From: Phoenicibacter congonensis | GTDB lineage: Bacteria; Actinomycetota; Coriobacteriia; Coriobacteriales; Eggerthellaceae | DNA: 64,000 bases | Assembly (NCBI RefSeq): GCF_900169485.1 | Contig: NZ_LT821227.1 | Coordinates: 1,240,001-1,304,000, forward strand | Direction: 5' to 3' | In this document: positions 58,364-64,000 of the stretch, one piece after another | Layout: the number at the start of each line of letters is the position of its first letter | Position numbering within the stretch: the first letter of the stretch is position 1 | The notes under the pieces: generated by a model | Seen by the model: the letters and a program-made list of their open reading frames with translations, nothing else | What the model was told of the DNA's origin: nothing | Databases searched by the model: none | Translations under genes and position numbers: made by a program

Positions 58364-59280
58364 TAACACGCCCCCCTCACAATAGAAACGAAGTTCTCAA
58401 GAATTAACAAGCCTTGACTGCTTGATTTTTCAGGATGAAATTGAACCCCATAGATGTTTTCAGATGCAACAACACAAGGAAAACTTTTTACATAATGTGT
58501 TTTTGCCAAAACGAATTTTTCATAACAGCTTTCAGGAGCAATGTAGGAATGCGTGAAATAAACATTTGCTCCCTCGGTTACACCGCGCAAGAGTGCGTTT
58601 CTCTCTCCAAGCTCAGTTAGATGGAGTTGGTCCCATCCAACATGCGGAACTTTCAAGCGTCTAGATTCAAGCCTTTCACAGGCTCCAGCAATAAAACCAA
58701 AACCTCTAACAAAATTCTTACTGTTAGCGCTAAAAACAGTGCCCACAGAGAAATCTTTTTCTAATGACGTTTGGTAAAGAGATGAATTTACAAAATTGGT
58801 TGTAACACTATCAAGTTGGCTCGATTCTAGCCCCAGTTTATGAGAGTGCTCGACTTTAGCTGAAATAACGCGTTTATCGATTTTGGAATCACAATCATCT
58901 AGAGATTGGCTTTGATCTTTTGGGCTCTCGCAAACATTATCTCTACATTGAGGCAAAGAAGCCCCAACAAGGGTTTCGTTCGATGGCAAAACGCCTTCAT
59001 CTCCGCACTCAAACAATAGCTGAAGACCCAAACATATGCCAAGAAGAGGTTTTCCTGCCTTGCATGATGACAAAATCGCATCACCTAAACCAGATTCACC
59101 CAGAAATTCTGCAGCGTCATAATAAGAACCAACCCCGGGGATCACGATACCATCAGCAGAAGCTATAGTACTAGGATCATCGCTGGAAAAAGCATGAGCT
59201 CCAGAACGAGTGAGACCCTTAACAACGCTTGAAAGGTTCCCTTTGTGATAATCGACAACAGCTATGCGAGGAAAACTCAT
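58363..59280 (-). CDS. hisH: Imidazole glycerol phosphate synthase glutaminase, enlarged
   Basis: The 305-residue protein has the amidotransferase parts (IAVVDYHKGNLSSVVKGLTR; Cys83 in GICLGLQLL; His282 and Glu284 in GVQFHPEKSSSQG). The usual length is about 200; some 95 residues (about 97-191, rich in Ser, Asp and Cys) sit between LLFECGDEG and GFGFIAGACERLESRRLKVP, replacing a short turn. The frame is intact, so it is an insertion and not a frameshift. The start overlaps the hisB stop. Confidence 0.93.
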   Translation of the reverse strand: MSFPRIAVVDYHKGNLSSVVKGLTRSGAHAFSSDDPSTIASADGIVIPGVGSYYDAAEFLGESGLGDAILSSCKAGKPLLGICLGLQLLFECGDEGVLPSNETLVGASLPQCRDNVCESPKDQSQSLDDCDSKIDKRVISAKVEHSHKLGLESSQLDSVTTNFVNSSLYQTSLEKDFSVGTVFSANSKNFVRGFGFIAGACERLESRRLKVPHVGWDQLHLTELGERNALLRGVTEGANVYFTHSYIAPESCYEKFVLAKTHYVKSFPCVVASENIYGVQFHPEKSSSQGLLILENFVSIVRGAC

Positions 59281-59867
59281 TACAAAGCACCTTTAGTAGA
59301 TGGAATTCCTTTTACACGAGGATCAAATTCACAAGCCTGCCGCATGGCCCTGCCGCATGCCTTAAAAGCAGCCTCAATTATGTGGTGAGAATTCGCTCCA
59401 GCTAACTCCTTCACATGAAGAGTTATTTTAGCTTCGCGCGCAAATGCATAGAAAAATTCAACTGCGAGTTCCGTGTCAAAATCTCCAACGCGAGGTGCTG
59501 GAATTGGCATGTCGCAATAGGCTTGGCCCCTACCAGAGATGTCAACTGATGCCATGACTAGTGATTCATCCATTGGAATTATTGACGAGCCAAAACGCGC
59601 AATGCCTGCCTTATCACCGAGAGCTTTAAAAAACGCTTCACCAAGCACAATACCAACATCTTCGGTTGTGTGATGAGCATCAACTTCAAGATCTCCTGTA
59701 GCCTGCACTTTTAAATCGAAAAGCCCATGTCTAGCAAAAGCATTTAACATGTGGTCTAAAAAACCAACTCCAGTTGAAACGGCGCATGACCCTACACCAT
59801 CAAGATTAAGCGCAATAGTAATTTGTGTCTCTCTTGTATTTCTTGAAACTTCAGCACAACGAGCCAT
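59280..59867 (-). CDS. hisB: Imidazoleglycerol-phosphate dehydratase
   Basis: The 195-residue protein has VGFLDHMLNAFARHGLFDLK, GDLEVDAHHTTEDVGIVLGE and the closing SHHIIEAAFKACGRAMRQA. It is the single-domain form without the phosphatase, which fits the separate hisK. Overlaps hisH. Confidence 0.96.
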   Translation of the reverse strand: MARCAEVSRNTRETQITIALNLDGVGSCAVSTGVGFLDHMLNAFARHGLFDLKVQATGDLEVDAHHTTEDVGIVLGEAFFKALGDKAGIARFGSSIIPMDESLVMASVDISGRGQAYCDMPIPAPRVGDFDTELAVEFFYAFAREAKITLHVKELAGANSHHIIEAAFKACGRAMRQACEFDPRVKGIPSTKGAL

Positions 59868-60059
59868 AATTTCTCCTTCAACGTGATAGGGGACAATCCG
59901 TTCCCCAGTTCCTCACAGCTTCATAGCAAGATTAGATAATTAGCCAAAGAAACCTTCTAATAGAAAGAACCAGCAATCAACTTGATTTGGTTCATGCCTC
60001 ATAAACATAGGCTCACCTCAGCCAATTCATCACATAAATTAATTTTATAAATACATCAA

Positions 60060-61163
60060 CTAATTGTTTGTGCTTAATATAGTTTTAATTGCTTCTATTA
60101 GTTCATCGTTTTCGCTTTGTGTGCCAACTGCGATCCGAAGGCAATTTTTTAAACCAGTAGTTGAGCTAAAATCGCGAACAAGAATTGAAAACTCATCGCG
60201 CAGACGTTTATGAACAAAAGTCGCATCAGGGACTCTCACAAGCAAGAAATTAGATTCACTGGGCCACACTTCAATGGGTAGCCCGTCATCTCTCATGCAA
60301 TTAAAAGCAGATAGCAAACGCTGTCTCTCAAACTTAATGTCTTCACAAACACCTTGATATTCATCTCTGTTGGCGATTACCGCCGCAGCAACTGCTTGAG
60401 TGAGGGCATTTACAGAATAGATTTGGCGGACAGAGGCAAACACATCGATTATGTCTGGAGATGCAATGATGTAACCACAACGAATGCCAGCAAGTCCAAA
60501 CGCTTTGGAAAGTGTGTGCAATATTATCAAATTATCGTGCTTCTCAAGAAGGTCATCGCAAGATAATTCTTTGCGCGAAAATTCATCATATGCCTCATCA
60601 ACCATAACAATACCAGGGCACACTTCACACACAGATGAGACAAATTCGCGTGACACAACATCACCCGTCGGATTGTTTGGAGAAGTTAGAATAACTAAAT
60701 TGGCATCTGAAGCGGCATTTAGTGCAGCTTCTTCGTCAATGCAAAAAGTTTCAAGATTGCGCCAAACGTTCACAACTTCAGTGTTTGTAATTTTTGAAAA
60801 AAGTTCATATTCCGAAAAACTTGGTGGGCAATTCAGAAGTTTTCTTCCCTGTCCGCCAAATGCAAGCAAAAAGTTGAAAAGAAGTTCATCGCCCCCATTC
60901 CCAACACAAATGCACGCAGAATCACACTGTCTCCATTCAGCAATTGTTTTGCGCAAGCCATTTGCCATCGGATCGGGATAGCGATTTAGCTGCACCTTTG
61001 AGAGCGCCTCGCAAACAGCCATTTTCGTGCCAGCAGGCATCTCATGAGTGTTCTCATTAGCCGATAAGTTTATTCTTGTTGAAGTGAATTTTGGATCATA
61101 GGGCTCGAAATCAACAAGTGAGGGGGCAACGAGCGTCTTCATCTGACTAGATAGCGATGTCAT
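60060..61163 (-). CDS. hisC: Histidinol-phosphate aminotransferase
   Basis: The 367-residue fold-type I aminotransferase has LNRYPDPMANGLRKTIAEWR, SPNNPTGDVV and the PLP lysine in HTLSKAFGLAGIRCGYIIAS. ATG at 61163 is chosen behind AGGTG; the GTG three codons upstream is an alternative. The 192-base gap before hisB holds no clear feature. Confidence 0.95.
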   Translation of the reverse strand: MTSLSSQMKTLVAPSLVDFEPYDPKFTSTRINLSANENTHEMPAGTKMAVCEALSKVQLNRYPDPMANGLRKTIAEWRQCDSACICVGNGGDELLFNFLLAFGGQGRKLLNCPPSFSEYELFSKITNTEVVNVWRNLETFCIDEEAALNAASDANLVILTSPNNPTGDVVSREFVSSVCEVCPGIVMVDEAYDEFSRKELSCDDLLEKHDNLIILHTLSKAFGLAGIRCGYIIASPDIIDVFASVRQIYSVNALTQAVAAAVIANRDEYQGVCEDIKFERQRLLSAFNCMRDDGLPIEVWPSESNFLLVRVPDATFVHKRLRDEFSILVRDFSSTTGLKNCLRIAVGTQSENDELIEAIKTILSTNN

Positions 61164-61164
61164 C

Positions 61165-62541
61165 TTATTCACCTGCGCTTGGAGTTTTTAAATCCTGTGG
61201 CCAGGCAATTCTATTTATGTCACCCAAATCAACTCCGTCATAGGAACTGATTGACTCATTAATCATCTTGCGTCTGAGTCCAGCTGATAATGCATGTGCC
61301 CACAAACCTTCTGCTTGTGCCATAGTTTGTGTTGCAGGCGCATCATTCATCAAGCCTTCAGGTGTGTAGCAAATAACCGAAGAGCGAGTTACAAAATCTT
61401 CCACCGACAATGGATTAGAAAAAGCAGCAGTCCCTCCAGTTGGGAGAGTGTGATTTGGGCCAGCAACATAGTCACCAAGAGGCTCTGAACTCCATGGACC
61501 AACAAATATAGCGCCAGCGTTCTTTATCTTTCCTAAAAGTCCCATTGCGTTTTCGCAGTGCAATTCAAGGTGCTCAGGTGCAATAGTATTAACAGCATCA
61601 ATTGCAGCCTCCATGTCAGACGCAATAACAACAACTCCTTGGTTGTCAAGAGAAGCCCTCGTAATTTCTTCACGTGGACTAACAGACAAAAGTTTTTCAA
61701 AACTATCTTGAACCTTAATCGCGAATTGCTCATCGCAAGTCACCAAATAGCAAGTAGCAAGTGGATCATGTTCGGCTTGAGCCATTAAGTCAGCAGCAAC
61801 GACAGTGGCATCAGCCGAAGCGTCAGTCAAAACGCAAACTTCGGAAGGGCCTGCAACCATATCAATTCCAACATCACCAGAGACTATTCTTTTTGCAGCT
61901 GCAACAAAAGCATTTCCAGGGCCAACAATTTTTGAAGTTTTAGGGATGGATTCCGTTCCATATGCCAATGCGGCAATTGCCTGAGCACCACCAACGGAAT
62001 AAATATCATCGACGCCAGCAATTTTTGCGGCAGCAAGTGTGTATAGAGAAATGCCGCCTTCCTTCTGCGGAGGGGTCACCATCACAACTTTATCAACTCC
62101 TGCTACTTTTGCAGGAATGCAATCCATCAACACCGTGGATGGATATTGCGCACGACCACCTGGCACATAAACTCCTGCTGCAGAAACTGGAGTAATTTTT
62201 ACACCAAGAATAGTCCCATCTTCGCGTGCTGTAAACCAAGACTGTTCGACCTCACGCTCATGAAATTCTCTAATTTGCGCAGCTGCTTTTCTTGTTGCTT
62301 TTACAAACTCGGAATCAACTTTTGAAAGTGCCTCATCCATGAGTTTTGAATCAACTAAAAAGTCGTCAACTTTAACGCCGTCGAATTTTTCGCTGTACTC
62401 GCGAAGCGCTTCGTCTCCTCGCAACTTGACGTCATCAACTATATCTTGCGCTACCTGCATGATGTTAGCGGGCAAAACTCCCTGACGAGGGAGCTGTCTT
62501 GCTTCGAGCCGCTCTCCGTCTTGCAATTTTATAGTTTTCAT
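61165..62541 (-). CDS. hisD: Histidinol dehydrogenase
   Basis: The 458-residue enzyme has [40 protein letters not shown] and the zinc-binding [18 protein letters not shown] with PNHTLPTGG. It oxidises histidinol to histidine using two NAD+. It starts four bases after the hisZG gene. Confidence 0.97.
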   Translation of the reverse strand: MKTIKLQDGERLEARQLPRQGVLPANIMQVAQDIVDDVKLRGDEALREYSEKFDGVKVDDFLVDSKLMDEALSKVDSEFVKATRKAAAQIREFHEREVEQSWFTAREDGTILGVKITPVSAAGVYVPGGRAQYPSTVLMDCIPAKVAGVDKVVMVTPPQKEGGISLYTLAAAKIAGVDDIYSVGGAQAIAALAYGTESIPKTSKIVGPGNAFVAAAKRIVSGDVGIDMVAGPSEVCVLTDASADATVVAADLMAQAEHDPLATCYLVTCDEQFAIKVQDSFEKLLSVSPREEITRASLDNQGVVVIASDMEAAIDAVNTIAPEHLELHCENAMGLLGKIKNAGAIFVGPWSSEPLGDYVAGPNHTLPTGGTAAFSNPLSVEDFVTRSSVICYTPEGLMNDAPATQTMAQAEGLWAHALSAGLRRKMINESISSYDGVDLGDINRIAWPQDLKTPSAGE

Positions 62542-62544
62542 AAT

Positions 62545-64000
62545 CTATGCCTTTCTTGAAGTTTCTAATGCACGAGCAAGTTCGCGAATGCGACTGTCGC
62601 AACGAATGCGGGCAGGGCTTGCAAAAAATCTCGCAGAACATTCCATAACGTCATCAACCACAACGAGATTGTTCTCTCGAAGAGTAGTTCCTGTTGCAGT
62701 AATGTCTACAATTCTATCGGACATGCCAACAATGGGTCCAAGCTCAATGTTGCCATGAAGCGTGATAATGTCAGCTTGCACTCCAATGCTGTCATAATAC
62801 ATTTGCGTAATACGAGGATACTTTGTTGACACCCGAATCGACCCTCGTCTTGAATAAGACTGCGCTGCCTTGCCGGCAGCATCTACAGGCTCAGCCACAA
62901 CAAATCTACAGCCACCAAATTTCAAATCAACTAGTTGTTGAAGATCAAGACCCGCTTCAACAAGGGAGTCACGACCACAAATTCCACAATCAGCACCTCC
63001 AGAAGCAACAAAAGCAGGAGCATCAGTTGCTCTCACAATCACATAGTCAACACCGTCACCGTGCACTATCAACTGACGCCCAGGATTCTCGAGGGGCTTT
63101 GTGTCATATCCCGCGTTTTCAAGAGCTGCAACAGCTTCCTTGAATAAAGACCCTTTTGGAACTGCTATTCGCAAAGGTCGATTATCGCTCTCGTTTGTGG
63201 CTGCATCCTCCAACTCATCTAACGACAAAGCGAATCCAGCAGAAGGAAGATTACGCTCCCCCAGTTTAGAAAACACGTCATCATATCTACCACCAGATCC
63301 AAGAGGAGAAGACGCGCCTTGAGCATAAACAGAAAACACGAGGCCTGTGTAGTAACCAAAAGAATTCATCACTGAAAAATCGATTGTCACGTTTTCGATA
63401 AACTCTTGAATTTCATCGTCTTCTAAGAGTGCGCGGAGTTCACTAATTCCTTCAACAGGAACCGAAACGCTTTTCAAAAGACGTTCTGCCTCATCAAGTG
63501 CCTCAACACCACCACAAATGCGAGGTAGGGCAGATAAGGCATAAGACAACTTTGCATCAAGTTCCAGGGTTGCAATTTTGTCGTCAAGATCAACAAAGTC
63601 GGACGCGTGCACGCACTTTAATATTTCTGTTTTGTCAGCCTCTTTAATTCCAGCAACTTCAAGCAAATCTTTCATCGCTTTTACATTGCCACAAACTATC
63701 TTCCAATCTTTAACATCGGCAGCACTAAGCGCTTTTTCCGCCAAGGAAAGAATTTCAATATCAGCACCAATCCCGCCGGCTCCAATTAACTCAATGCCAA
63801 GCTGAGTGAATTGGCGAGACTTGCCCATGTTTCTTGCTTGTTCGCGAAGAACAGGCGCAACGTAGCGCAATCTAATTGGAGTCTGGGCGTTTTTAAGACG
63901 CGTAGCAACTAGTCGTGCGACCTGAATTGTTAGATCAGATCTAACTTGCAAAAGATTGCCGTCGCCATCAAATAACGAAAAAGGTGTTGATGATATTTCA
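62545..64000 (-). CDS. HisZ-HisG fusion, ATP phosphoribosyltransferase
   Basis: The frame is open to the window edge, so the N-terminus is missing; upstream residues SLFDGDGNLLQVRSDLTIQV are typical of HisZ. The first 260 visible residues are a HisZ/HisRS-like domain (IRLRYVAPVLREQARNMGKS, LGSGGRYDDVFSKLGERNLP). From about 264 the short-form catalytic HisG follows (LRIAVPKGSLFKEAVAALEN, DYVIVRATDAPAFVASGGAD, GIVDITATGTTLRENNL-type). The two subunits are normally separate. The complex makes phosphoribosyl-ATP and is feedback-inhibited by histidine, probably through HisZ. Confidence 0.93.
   Translation of the reverse strand, partial: EISSTPFSLFDGDGNLLQVRSDLTIQVARLVATRLKNAQTPIRLRYVAPVLREQARNMGKSRQFTQLGIELIGAGGIGADIEILSLAEKALSAADVKDWKIVCGNVKAMKDLLEVAGIKEADKTEILKCVHASDFVDLDDKIATLELDAKLSYALSALPRICGGVEALDEAERLLKSVSVPVEGISELRALLEDDEIQEFIENVTIDFSVMNSFGYYTGLVFSVYAQGASSPLGSGGRYDDVFSKLGERNLPSAGFALSLDELEDAATNESDNRPLRIAVPKGSLFKEAVAALENAGYDTKPLENPGRQLIVHGDGVDYVIVRATDAPAFVASGGADCGICGRDSLVEAGLDLQQLVDLKFGGCRFVVAEPVDAAGKAAQSYSRRGSIRVSTKYPRITQMYYDSIGVQADIITLHGNIELGPIVGMSDRIVDITATGTTLRENNLVVVDDVMECSARFFASPARIRCDSRIRELARALETSRKA

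Overview
The window comes from a low-GC, anaerobic, amino-acid-fermenting bacterium. The best fit by protein style is a low-GC member of the Coriobacteriia (Actinomycetota, Eggerthella-like). The clues are a paired CeoB/CeoC-like TrkA set, a DivIVA protein, a secreted lysozyme-like domain I associate with this class, a SEC-C methionine aminopeptidase and a selenocysteine-containing glycine reductase. The assignment is inference, and a clostridial relative is the main alternative. No phage, transposon or CRISPR array was seen.

Layout. 1-3 kb: end of a sodium-coupled transporter, a glycosyltransferase and a LuxR-like protein. 3.2-4 kb: tRNA-Glu and RNase P RNA. 4-10 kb: DivIVA, a ModE-like regulator, an LCP cell-wall ligase, LigA and MetAP. 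10-16 kb: an aromatic amino acid block, aroC-aroK-(aroQ fused to an M24 peptidase) on the minus strand and aroF-tyrA-pheA on the plus strand. 16-23.3 kb: grdX, a TetR-like regulator, grdE, the selenoprotein gene grdB (in-frame UGA with a SECIS-like hairpin) and two transporters. 23.5-27.4 kb: a YhaM-type nuclease and an OatA-like acyltransferase, then adk. 27.4-36.3 kb: an S10/spc ribosomal operon that starts at rplB and runs to secY-adk. 36.7-46.6 kb: ceoB/ceoC-like genes, a secreted lysozyme-like protein, gltX, mfd, acpS, a P1 peptidase and a degenerate AAA-like protein. 46.6-48.6 kb: nth and rplJ-rplL with an L10 leader. 48.6-49.3 kb: a gene-free stretch with a duplicated structured RNA-like element. 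49.3-54.7 kb: a four-gene operon of a HEAT-like protein, a membrane protein, a LytS-type kinase and a SARP-type response regulator. 54.8-64 kb: the histidine pathway, hisK on the plus strand and hisZG-D-C-B-H-A-F-I-E on the minus strand, cut by the window edge.

How it works together. aroF-tyrA-pheA are coupled by TAATG overlaps and run almost directly into grdX and the TetR-like gene, so aromatic synthesis and glycine-reductase functions may share a transcript. grdE and grdB supply the substrate-binding half of glycine reductase. grdA, grdC, grdD and the thioredoxin genes are not in the window. The stretch before grdE carries related TTGTTATC-type sites that could be the operator of the neighbouring regulator.

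The most novel signal is at 48.66-49.28 kb. Two elements share a hairpin with an identical 14-nt segment, followed by a second hairpin whose stem sequence differs completely but whose loop is always an (ACC)n run. Between them lies a short unit with its own terminator that carries a 9-nt perfect complement to one of those loops. I read this as a small-RNA cluster with a built-in antagonist. The transcribed strand is not settled, and short peptide readings (poly-Pro on plus, Trp-run on minus) are recorded as alternatives.
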